Shown piece after piece: positions 1-5,456 of a DNA stretch of 8,272 nucleotides. The position numbers and the translations under genes are program-made. Each line of letters begins with the position of its first letter. Position 1 is the stretch's first letter. The stretch is taken from NCBI GenBank assembly GCA_013817065.1, contig JACDDJ010000168.1, forward strand, positions 1-8,272, given 5' to 3'. The DNA is from Acidobacteriota bacterium (GTDB lineage Bacteria; Acidobacteriota; Vicinamibacteria; Vicinamibacterales; 2-12-FULL-66-21). Below the pieces are notes generated by a model that saw nothing but the letters and a program-made list of their open reading frames with translations, was not told the origin of the DNA and made no database searches.

Positions 1-366
1 GAAGGGATGGTTCGCATCAGGGTCGGTGTTGCCCGCCGGCCCCGGATCGAAGTGCCCGCCCGCCGCTGTGAAATCAGGATCGCACTTCCCGACGGCGTGG
101 AGATGTAGGCCGTGCAGTCCCGGTTTGAGGCCGGAGGCCGTGACCATCACGTCTACCACGACACCTGTGGCGTCCTTGCGTTCGACGAGCTCGGCGCGTC
201 CCTTGATGCCGTCCCCCTTGATGTCTGCCACTGCCCGTGTGCCGGCCGCACCCGTCTGGGGCGTTCCGCGTCCGGCGCCCTGCGGCGTCTGCTGTGCCGT
301 CAGAGCCCCTGATACGGCGACCGTCGCCACGGCGCTGCTCAACACCATCATGAATGCCCGTTTCAT
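1..366 (-). CDS. sodC: Cu/Zn superoxide dismutase, exported, N-terminal part (runs off the window)
   Basis: Converts superoxide to peroxide and oxygen in the periplasm or at the cell surface. The reading frame is open from ATG at 366 to base 1, giving 122 residues without a stop; the C-terminal part lies outside the window. Residues 1-24 form a signal peptide (MKR, hydrophobic core, probable cleavage near LTA/QQ), followed by a Gly/Gln/Pro-rich linker to about residue 43. The copper-site signature HGLHLHAVGKC is at 85-95: H88 and H90 match the paired Cu ligands and C95 matches the disulfide cysteine. AGGHFDP at 102-108 carries the bridging histidine (H105), and H120 is a candidate zinc ligand after a longer loop than in the E. 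coli enzyme. The start is well placed: AGGAGG lies at 371-376, four bases upstream. The next gene diverges 18 bp away, so the promoter must overlap that gene. The catalytic arginine and remaining ligands cannot be checked here. Confidence 0.93.
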   Translation of the reverse strand, partial: MKRAFMMVLSSAVATVAVSGALTAQQTPQGAGRGTPQTGAAGTRAVADIKGDGIKGRAELVERKDATGVVVDVMVTASGLKPGLHGLHLHAVGKCDPDFTAAGGHFDPGPAGNTDPDANHPF

Positions 367-384
367 TCGTCCTCCTTCGCAGTA

Positions 385-1104
385 GTGAACCCCATGCCAA
401 AGCTCGTGCTCTTCGACATCGATGGTACTCTCGTACTGACCGGCGGGGCCGGCATCAGGGCCATGAATAGTGCCGGACGCAGCGTTCTCGGTGCCGCGAA
501 CCTCCTCGACGGTATCCAGGTGGCCGGCCGGACGGACTGGATCATCCTGCAGGATGCCCTTCGCAGGCGCGGCGAGACCCTGGACGACGAGCTGTTTGCC
601 CGCCTCCGCGACGAGTACATCGCGAGGCTCCGTGAGGAGATTGCCAAGCCAGGTGAAGGTGTGAAGGGGGTCATGCCCGGCGTGCGCGAGCTCCTCCCGC
701 GCCTCCAGTCGCGCGGCGACGTCGTGCTCGGACTGCTGACGGGGAACTTCGAGCAGGGCGCGCGGCTGAAGCTCGAGCATTTCGATCTCTGGCGCTACTT
801 CCAATGCGGGGCCTTTGGCGATGATGCCGCGGACCGGAACGCGCTGGTGCCGTTTGCGGTGGAGCGGGCCCGCGGGTGCGGCGCGGGCGACATCCCCTAT
901 GAGCAGGTGCTGGTGGTTGGAGACACACCGCACGATGTGGCGTGTGCGGACGCCGTCGGCGCGGTGCCGGTTGCGGTGGCGACAGGGAACTACAGCGTGC
1001 AGCAGCTTCGGGAGACAGGCGCACAGATCGTGCTGGAGGATCTCAGCGACACGGAAGGGTTCCTCCAGCTCGTGGAGTCGCCCGTTCCGTCGCGAAGCGT
1101 CTGA
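385..1104 (+). CDS. HAD-superfamily hydrolase, phosphoglycolate-phosphatase-like
   Basis: A probable cytosolic phosphatase of 239 residues, a usual length for Gph/PGP-type HAD enzymes with a helical C1 cap. Motif I is LVLFDIDGTLV (7-17), with nucleophile D11 and acid/base D13. Motif II is LLTGN, with T119. Motif IV is VVGDTPHDVACA, with D180 and D184 as Mg ligands. The cap lies between motifs I and II (about 20-100). The motif III region (FGDDAADRNALV) offers R151 where a lysine is more common. The substrate cannot be read from the sequence. The start is either GTG at 385 or ATG at 394; neither has a recognisable ribosome site, and the conserved domain begins at K6, so both fit. The gene diverges from sodC and is followed after 17 bases by a selenocysteine tRNA on the same strand, so co-transcription with the tRNA is possible. 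Confidence 0.88.
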   Translation: MNPMPKLVLFDIDGTLVLTGGAGIRAMNSAGRSVLGAANLLDGIQVAGRTDWIILQDALRRRGETLDDELFARLRDEYIARLREEIAKPGEGVKGVMPGVRELLPRLQSRGDVVLGLLTGNFEQGARLKLEHFDLWRYFQCGAFGDDAADRNALVPFAVERARGCGAGDIPYEQVLVVGDTPHDVACADAVGAVPVAVATGNYSVQQLRETGAQIVLEDLSDTEGFLQLVESPVPSRSV

Positions 1105-1121
1105 CGCCGCGGCGCAGATTC

Positions 1122-1219
1122 GGAAGCGAACGGGGCCCGGTGGCCCTCCCGGTCTTCAAAATCGGTCGCTGCGCGCGTTTCGCGCGCGGGCTGGGTTCGA
1201 CTCCCAGGCGCTTCCGCCA
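1122..1219 (+). tRNA. selC: tRNA-Sec (selenocysteine, anticodon UCA)
   Basis: Carries selenocysteine to UGA codons together with SelB. All arms fold by eye. The acceptor is 1122-1129 with 1208-1215: seven Watson-Crick pairs, plus an A1129/G1208 mismatch at the eighth. The D arm has the Sec-type 6-bp stem (1132-1137 with 1142-1147) and a 4-base loop, CGGT. The anticodon stem is 1149-1153 with 1161-1165 and its loop is CTTCAAA, placing UCA at 1156-1158. The long variable arm is 1171-1177 with 1181-1187, extendable by two pairs. The T stem is 1191-1195 with 1203-1207 and the loop is TTCGACT. G1216 is the discriminator and CCA is encoded at 1217-1219. The 8+5 acceptor/T architecture, 6-bp D stem and long extra arm are the bacterial tRNA-Sec hallmarks, and the anticodon-loop sequence matches E. 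coli selC. No selA, selB or selD is in the window. Confidence 0.95.
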
Positions 1220-1232
1220 ACACGCCTTCGGC

Positions 1233-1320
1233 GAACTTCCAACCGCCAACTTCCAAAATCCAACTTTCAAATCCAGGTGTTGGTGGTTGGAAGGCGGAGG
1301 TTGGACGTTGGACGAAGTTC
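1233..1320. repeat. Imperfect intergenic palindrome of CCAAC/TTGGA units
   Basis: The left arm, about 1233-1275, is built from CCAAC and CTTCCAA units. The right arm, about 1278-1320, is built from GTTGG and TTGGA units. The reverse complement of the right arm aligns with the left arm with small gaps, both beginning GAACTTC. The element sits between the 3' end of the Sec tRNA and the stop codon of the convergent DUF218 gene. It could form a long imperfect hairpin in either transcript and act as a two-way terminator or transcript stabiliser; that role is inferred. There is no T-run, so it is not a canonical intrinsic terminator. A short CGCC-TTC-GGCG hairpin lies just before it (about 1223-1233). 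Confidence 0.65.
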
Positions 1321-1967
1321 TAGCTCCCCACGCCTAGCCGATACGCGATGTACTTCTGCAACTCCCAGGTGACGTAGCGGAAGTCGTGGCGGCGCTTCCA
1401 CCAGCGGTCCGGGTCGATGTCGTCGTAGCGCGTGCCGCGGACCTGCACGTCGATCCCCGTTCCTAGCAGCTCCCGCTGAAATGCAAAGAGCGAGCGCCGC
1501 GTGTGGTACGGAGAGGTGACGACGACGATGCTTTTCCAGCCGCGTTCGCGGGCGATGCGCGCGGCAAAGAGCGCCTCGTGGGCAGTGTTGTCCATGCCCT
1601 CCGGGATCGAGGTGATGACATTCGCCGGGATCCCCATCTGCACCATCGCGTTTCTGATCAGATCAGTGGCGGCGGGGTAATCGATCCCGTTGGCGCGGAG
1701 ACGCACCTCGGCGGGTTCGAGGTATCCGGGGCTGAGCAGGATGTTCTTACCTTTGCCTTCACGGTAAAGGTCCACGGCCTCGAGCCAGCGGTCGACGCGC
1801 GCGCCGGCGAGCACGACGAGCGCCTCCGCCGGCTGAATCGGTTCATCAATGATGAGAAAGCGGCCGAGGCGTGGAAACGCGAGCGCCCCGGCGAGCACAG
1901 CCACCACCAGGCAGACGAGGAGCAGCCGCGCAGCGATCGATCGTGCGCGTTGGAAGCGGGTGGCCAC
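1320..1967 (-). CDS. YdcF/SanA-like DUF218 membrane protein
   Basis: A 215-residue protein with one N-terminal membrane segment (about 14-33, after a basic start) and a DUF218 domain facing the periplasm. Family features are visible in order: ALVVLAGARVDR (49-60), the EAVDLYREGK helix, ILLSPGY (76-82), an E123..N127-T128-x-x-E131 segment like the conserved T-x-E-N/H region, and VVVTSPYHTRRS (148-159). DUF218 members (SanA, ElyC, YdcF) are linked to envelope integrity and peptidoglycan or enterobacterial antigen metabolism, but the biochemical activity is mostly unsettled. The start is GTG at 1967 with no clear ribosome site and no better in-frame start nearby. It lies 65 bases downstream of the cold-shock gene on the same strand with a terminator-like hairpin between them, so read-through expression is possible. 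It converges on the Sec tRNA. Confidence 0.85.
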   Translation of the reverse strand: MATRFQRARSIAARLLLVCLVVAVLAGALAFPRLGRFLIIDEPIQPAEALVVLAGARVDRWLEAVDLYREGKGKNILLSPGYLEPAEVRLRANGIDYPAATDLIRNAMVQMGIPANVITSIPEGMDNTAHEALFAARIARERGWKSIVVVTSPYHTRRSLFAFQRELLGTGIDVQVRGTRYDDIDPDRWWKRRHDFRYVTWELQKYIAYRLGVGS

Positions 1968-1993
1968 GAGTTCAGGGGGGAAAGATGAGAGAA

Positions 1994-2018
1994 CGCGGCG
2001 AGGCCGGGCCCCGCCGCG
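1994..2018 (-). terminator. Terminator-like hairpin after the cold-shock gene
   Basis: A 7-bp GC stem (1994-2000 with 2012-2018), one mismatch, then two more GC pairs around a 5-base loop. It lies 14 bases past the cold-shock stop codon. On the minus strand the stem is followed by TTCTCTCATCTTT, which is pyrimidine-rich but not a clean U-run, so termination may be partial. That would let some transcript reach the DUF218 gene. Confidence 0.5.
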
Positions 2019-2032
2019 ATAAAAGAGGAGTG

Positions 2033-2239
2033 TTAGCCTTCGGTCAGGCGGACGTCGCCCGCTCGCGGTCCCTTCGCCGATTCCTCGATCACGAACTCGA
2101 CGCGCTGGCCTTCGCGCAGAAGCTCGAATACGGCTCCACGAACGGCGCTGCGGTGGAAGAAGTGCTCGATCCCGCTCTCGTCGCGAATGAAGCCGAAGCC
2201 CTTGTCGATCAGAAGGCGAGCGATAGTGCCGCTAGTCAT
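2033..2239 (-). CDS. Cold-shock-domain RNA/DNA-binding protein
   Basis: A 68-residue single-domain OB-fold protein of the CspA family, predicted to bind single-stranded RNA or DNA and act as an RNA chaperone in the cytosol. RNP1 is KGFGFI (13-18). The RNP2-like segment is EHFFHRSAV (25-33), with FFH in place of the commoner FVH. The C-terminal strand region GPRAGDVRL (57-65) is typical of the shorter divergent Csp proteins. Two in-frame ATGs compete: 2245 lies one base from the GGAGGA ribosome site, too close, whereas 2239 lies seven bases away. I therefore start at 2239 (MTSGTIARLL). The gene has its own promoter (2410-2438) and a long structured leader. It may be cold-inducible, or it may be a constitutive housekeeping paralogue; the protein alone does not tell. 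Confidence 0.92.
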   Translation of the reverse strand: MTSGTIARLLIDKGFGFIRDESGIEHFFHRSAVRGAVFELLREGQRVEFVIEESAKGPRAGDVRLTEG

Positions 2240-2403
2240 ACCCATGTCCTCCGGTAGCGATCCCCCGGGTACATCCCAGAGGTGTTGACAAGCTGGTTGG
2301 GGGTTCGGGCCGGAGGAAGCGGCCCGCACTTGAAGAAGAGGCGCCGACCTGCCGATCTACCCTGCACTCCGCGCGACCTTACAGTCGCGCTGAGCTTGAA
2401 AAC
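2240..2403 (-). promoter_or_regulatory. Long structured 5' leader of the cold-shock gene
   Basis: With the promoter at 2410-2438, transcription should begin near 2403, about 165 bases before the start codon. E. coli cspA also has a leader of roughly 160 bases that acts as a temperature-responsive element. Two perfect hairpins are visible. Hairpin 1 is 2371-2377 with 2384-2390 (7 bp, 6-base loop, close to the 5' end). Hairpin 2 is 2306-2312 with 2320-2326 (7 bp, 7-base loop). The minus-strand loop of hairpin 2 plus its closing base reads UUCCUCC, complementary to the GGAGGA ribosome site downstream. No open reading frame in this leader looks real. Thermoregulation is inferred. Confidence 0.55.
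2247..2252 (-). promoter_or_regulatory. Shine-Dalgarno site that decides the csp start
   Basis: GGAGGA on the minus strand. It is seven bases from ATG at 2239 and only one base from ATG at 2245, which favours the shorter protein. The same hexamer is perfectly complementary to the loop region of the leader hairpin at 2306-2326. Confidence 0.75.
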
Positions 2404-2409
2404 CGGGCC

Positions 2410-2438
2410 AGTGTAGGGAGTTCGCCCCATGAAGTCAA
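2410..2438 (-). promoter_or_regulatory. Sigma70-type promoter for the cold-shock gene
   Basis: The minus strand reads TTGACT at 2438-2433, a 17-base spacer, then TACACT at 2415-2410. The -35 matches consensus at five of six positions and the -10 at four of six, with ideal spacing. The predicted transcription start is near 2403. Confidence 0.65.
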
Positions 2439-2441
2439 GGA

Positions 2442-2471
2442 GAGACGGGGGGCCGTACAGCCGATTACAAT
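2442..2471 (+). promoter_or_regulatory. Putative promoter for the mocA-like gene (leaderless transcript)
   Basis: TACAAT at 2466-2471 is a good -10 box, ending six bases before the ATG at 2478. Transcription would therefore start at or within a base or two of the start codon. This fits the absence of any Shine-Dalgarno sequence. The -35 is weak: GAGACG at 2442-2447 matches three of six with an 18-base spacer. It is back to back with the -35 of the cold-shock promoter (2433-2438), so the two may compete or share an activator. Confidence 0.45.
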
Positions 2472-2477
2472 CCCGGA

Positions 2478-3098
2478 ATGGTGGCGGCGATCATTCTGGC
2501 GGCTGGCGGCTCGACCCGGATGGGCCAGTCCAAGCCGCTGCTCGCGTATAGCGCTGTCGCGGGCGAGACGTTCGTCTCAAAGCTTGTCGAAAACGTCAAA
2601 TTGTCAGGTTTTTCGGTGGTTCTGGTTGTCGGCCGGCCAGGGGACGCCCTCCTCGCGGCGGAGGTGGCGCGCTGTAGCGCCACCTATGTAGAGAATCCCC
2701 GGCCAGAACAAGGCCAATTGTCGTCGCTGCAGACGGCCCTGGCGGCGCTCGAGGACCGGTTTGGGCCGGAACTCGAGGCGGTCATGGTGATGCCTGTGGA
2801 CGCACCGCTCATCAGCAGCGCGGCCGTGAACCTCATCGTGAAAGCCGCCCGCGTCTCGACCGCCCAGATTCTCCGCGCCACTCACGACGGGCAGCACGGC
2901 CACCCTGTCCTCTTCAAGCGCTCCACATTCTTCGAGCTTCAGAATGCGGACCCCGACGTTGGCGCTCGGGTCGTCGTTCGTGCCGACCCCAGCCGCCTCG
3001 AAGATGTGGACGTCGGAGAGAAGGGCGTGACGATCGACTTCGACACACCCGAGCAGTACCGCCGTCACTTCGGTACGGCGCCGTCCACCAGCCGGTAG
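2478..3098 (+). CDS. MocA/MobA-like molybdenum cofactor nucleotidyltransferase
   Basis: A 206-residue GT-A-fold NTP transferase, closest to the MocA branch that attaches CMP to the molybdopterin cofactor for xanthine-dehydrogenase-type enzymes. The N-terminal nucleotide-binding signature LAAGGSTRMGQSKPLL (7-22) is complete, including R14 and K19. NPRPEQGQLSSLQ (about 74-86) matches the N-x-x-x-x-x-G-x-x-S-S segment, MPVDAPLI carries the metal-binding D108, GHPVLF (141-146) is the MocA-type motif, and the C-terminal DFDTPEQY completes the family. The cytidylyl versus guanylyl choice is inferred from overall resemblance. No molybdoenzyme, mocB or coxG-type partner is in the window. The end overlaps the convergent AlkZ-related gene by 34 bp. 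There is no ribosome site; the transcript is probably leaderless. Confidence 0.87.
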   Translation: MVAAIILAAGGSTRMGQSKPLLAYSAVAGETFVSKLVENVKLSGFSVVLVVGRPGDALLAAEVARCSATYVENPRPEQGQLSSLQTALAALEDRFGPELEAVMVMPVDAPLISSAAVNLIVKAARVSTAQILRATHDGQHGHPVLFKRSTFFELQNADPDVGARVVVRADPSRLEDVDVGEKGVTIDFDTPEQYRRHFGTAPSTSR

Positions 3099-3889
3099 AC
3101 ACCCGGGGACAACATAGCGGCCGCCCCCTCGGCAACGAGCGCGCGGTTGCCGCGTCCGGCCTCGGGCCGCGACAGACCCGTCACCCGCGCCAGTTCGCCG
3201 CGCACTGTCGTGCCGGCACCGGCAAGAAAACAGCGCGCGATCTCGCGAAACGCAGTGTCGCGGCCGACTCGCCGCCGCAGTTCGTCGGGGAACCGTCCCA
3301 CCGCCAGCGTCCACACGTAGGTGAACTTCGGCCGGTAGTAGACCTCGCTCGGGATGACCAGCATGGCGGCCTGCAGTTCGTCGAGCGCCCGGCTAAACGC
3401 CGCCCGGTCCGACCCGCCGGCATCGTCGCGCAGGTCCGAAGTACTCATCTCCCACTCACGGCGCAACACTCGCAGAATAGCAACAGCGTTCCTGCTCAAT
3501 CGCGACTTCTCCTCGGCTCGGCGAACGCCCCACACGGCATGGAAGTACGGCACCATCCGCGGCGCGATGAACATCGTCTTTCCGCGTGCGAACTTGGCGT
3601 AGTAGACCTTGCCGCGCCGGACGATGTCGTCTTTGAGCAACCAGGTGTGCGAGGCCTCTTCATCCTTCTGGACGTTGCGCGGCATCACCGCGTCTCGCCG
3701 TCCGCAGACGGCCATGTAGAGCGAAGGACCGGGCCATCGTGAATCGAGCAGGCAGCCGGCGAAACCGACCTGCTCGATGAAGCGCTCGGCATCGAACGCG
3801 GTCTCGACCTGGCGTGTCGCTTCGCGCCACCAGCGCCCGTCGCGGAACTCCTCGACGTCCTCGGTGAGCGCCTCACGCGTCGGCTTCAT
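3065..3889 (-). CDS. AlkZ-related winged-helix protein
   Basis: A 274-residue cytosolic protein resembling those annotated as AlkZ-related, distant relatives of the YcaQ/AlkZ DNA glycosylases that unhook DNA crosslinks. Recognisable landmarks are FIEQVGF (37-43), a W-x-x-KD segment followed by KVYYAKFARGK (about 83-105), MVPYFHAVWG, a central winged-helix-like stretch (LSRNAVAILRVL to ALDELQAAM), the YVWTL strand and a second C-terminal winged-helix-like region. I cannot place the catalytic QxQ or QxD motif of true AlkZ, so glycosylase activity is unproven. The start is ATG at 3889 because it overlaps the TGA of the cardiolipin synthase as ATGA, a coupling arrangement; a TTG 15 bases upstream is the alternative. 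The 3' end overlaps the convergent mocA-like gene. Confidence 0.72.
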   Translation of the reverse strand: MKPTREALTEDVEEFRDGRWWREATRQVETAFDAERFIEQVGFAGCLLDSRWPGPSLYMAVCGRRDAVMPRNVQKDEEASHTWLLKDDIVRRGKVYYAKFARGKTMFIAPRMVPYFHAVWGVRRAEEKSRLSRNAVAILRVLRREWEMSTSDLRDDAGGSDRAAFSRALDELQAAMLVIPSEVYYRPKFTYVWTLAVGRFPDELRRRVGRDTAFREIARCFLAGAGTTVRGELARVTGLSRPEAGRGNRALVAEGAAAMLSPGVYRLVDGAVPK

Positions 3890-5355
3890 AGCAGGGGCGA
3901 ACAAAGCCGCGCGGCGGAGTCGAGGAACCGGCTGGCGGTGTGCCGTGATTCGTATTCCTCGGCTGAGAACTCGACGCAGTGCTCCATGTCGGCAGCGAAG
4001 TCACGCTCGAGTTCGCGTGTGACTTCCGGATCGTAGATCACCAGGTTCGTCTCGTAGTTGATCGAGAAGCTCCGGATGTCGATGTTCGCCGAGCCAATCG
4101 AGCACACGGTCGAGTCGACGCAGACGGTCTTCGAGTGGAAGTACGCGCCCTGGTAGAGCAAAACCTTGACCCCGGCGCGCGCCATGTCGGCGGCGTAAGT
4201 CATGCCGGCCCGATAGGCCGGCGAGAGTTCGCCACCTCGTGGTGCGATCATCAACCGCACGTCGATGCCCGCGAGCGCCGCGGTCTTCATCACTTCCGCC
4301 AGGCTGTGATCGAGGATCAGGAAGGGTGACTGCAGATAGACGTGGTACTCGGCGACGGCGATCATCGCGAGATACGACTGCCGGATCGCCTCCCACTTCG
4401 AGTCCGGGCCAGCGCTCACCACTTGAATCGGCAAGTCACGGCTGCTCCCACTCACCTCTGGAAAGTGATCATCGTCGAACAGGTTCTCGCCGGTGGTGTT
4501 GTGCCACATCGTCGCGAAGACGGTCTGCAGGATCGGCACAGCTTCACCTTCCACCCGGGCATGCGTATCGCGCCAGCCGGTGAAGCCCTTCGGTCCTGTC
4601 AGGTGCTTGTCGGTCATGTTGAGGCCACCGGAGTAGCCGATGCGGCCGTCGATCACCCCGATCTTGCGATGGTTGCGGTAGCTCATGGTGTGCAGCTGGT
4701 ACCAGCGCGAGAACGGCTGCATGGGTATCCCCTTCCTCCGCAACGCCCACACGTAGGACCAACTCAGCATCGTCCAACTGCCGATCGGGTCGTAGAGAAT
4801 CCGGACCTGGACGCCCTGGCGCACCTTTTCCTCGAGCAGTGTCGCGACTTCCTCGGTGAAGGGGTCCGATGCCCACTCGTAGTACAGCAGGTGGATGGAC
4901 ACGGTCGCGGCGCGGATGTCGTCGAGCAGCCGGGGGTACTTTTCGCTGGCGTCCTGGAGGACCTCCACATCGTTGCCGAAGGTGAGCGGCGACCGCGCCG
5001 ACGCCCACAGCATCGTGGCGATGCGGGCGTATTCACCGTGGCGTTGGGCAAGCGCGGCCAGTTTCGCGGGCTGCGCGTCCATGAGCGCCGCCGAACGGCC
5101 GGCTAATGTTGATCCTTCCATGAGCGATCGCAGGACGCGGGCGCGGCTGAACGCGTGCCGTCCACGACCGAACAGCATGTAGATGGCAATGCCGCCGAGT
5201 GGAAGGAGGATGAGCAGGAACAGCCACGCGAAGGTGGACTGCGGGCTACGATTTTCGAGGATCAGGAAAACCGCCACCGCGACCGCGTAGGCGATGACGA
5301 GAACCGTCCAAACCCCGACCCATGAGATACCCGCGACGGTCTGTCCTAAGTCCAT
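3886..5355 (-). CDS. cls: Cardiolipin synthase (phospholipase D family)
   Basis: Makes cardiolipin in the inner membrane by joining two phosphatidylglycerol molecules (ClsA-type reaction). The protein has 489 residues, the normal ClsA length. Two N-terminal membrane helices (about 13-33 and 41-62) form the PLDc_N domain, with the NRSPQSTFAW turn between them. Two phospholipase D signatures follow: NHRKIGVID with H229, K231 and D236, then GG; and HSKTVCVD with H407, K409 and D414, then SIGSANID. The C-terminus ends SPLL, as in many Cls proteins. The start is ATG at 5355, directly before the first hydrophobic segment; no Shine-Dalgarno sequence is visible. The AlkZ-related gene follows with a 4-base overlap, so the two form an operon. 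The gene is divergent from the nucleoside transporter remnant. Confidence 0.95.
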   Translation of the reverse strand: MDLGQTVAGISWVGVWTVLVIAYAVAVAVFLILENRSPQSTFAWLFLLILLPLGGIAIYMLFGRGRHAFSRARVLRSLMEGSTLAGRSAALMDAQPAKLAALAQRHGEYARIATMLWASARSPLTFGNDVEVLQDASEKYPRLLDDIRAATVSIHLLYYEWASDPFTEEVATLLEEKVRQGVQVRILYDPIGSWTMLSWSYVWALRRKGIPMQPFSRWYQLHTMSYRNHRKIGVIDGRIGYSGGLNMTDKHLTGPKGFTGWRDTHARVEGEAVPILQTVFATMWHNTTGENLFDDDHFPEVSGSSRDLPIQVVSAGPDSKWEAIRQSYLAMIAVAEYHVYLQSPFLILDHSLAEVMKTAALAGIDVRLMIAPRGGELSPAYRAGMTYAADMARAGVKVLLYQGAYFHSKTVCVDSTVCSIGSANIDIRSFSINYETNLVIYDPEVTRELERDFAADMEHCVEFSAEEYESRHTASRFLDSAARLCSPLL

Positions 5356-5456
5356 GTGGAAGCGCGCAGTCTCATGCGTCAGTACAGGGTCCGCCGTCGC
5401 CGTAAATCATATACGGGTCGGCCGCCGCATCGCTCCCAGGGGACACCGCCGGCCCG

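Noticed and set aside
2243..2245. Upstream ATG for the cold-shock protein
   Set aside because: Only one base separates it from the Shine-Dalgarno hexamer; the ATG six bases later has normal spacing.
1320..2257. Long plus-strand open frames opposite the DUF218 and cold-shock genes
   Set aside because: High-GC shadow frames; the minus-strand proteins have clear family motifs and the plus-strand translations do not.
2285..2290. TTGACA on the plus strand as a -35 box
   Set aside because: No -10-like hexamer occurs at 16-18 bases downstream (GC-rich stretch), and the mocA start is nearly 200 bases away with its own -10.
1122..2478. A selenium-dependent molybdenum hydroxylase locus, suggested by the Sec tRNA near a MocA/YgfJ-like transferase
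   Set aside because: No selD, yqeB, yqeC or hydroxylase gene is present, and three unrelated features lie between the two; proximity alone is not support.
4342..5106. A 254-codon plus-strand frame antisense to the cardiolipin synthase
   Set aside because: It lies entirely opposite the HKD-motif protein and its translation is rich in Arg, His and Gly with no recognisable domain.
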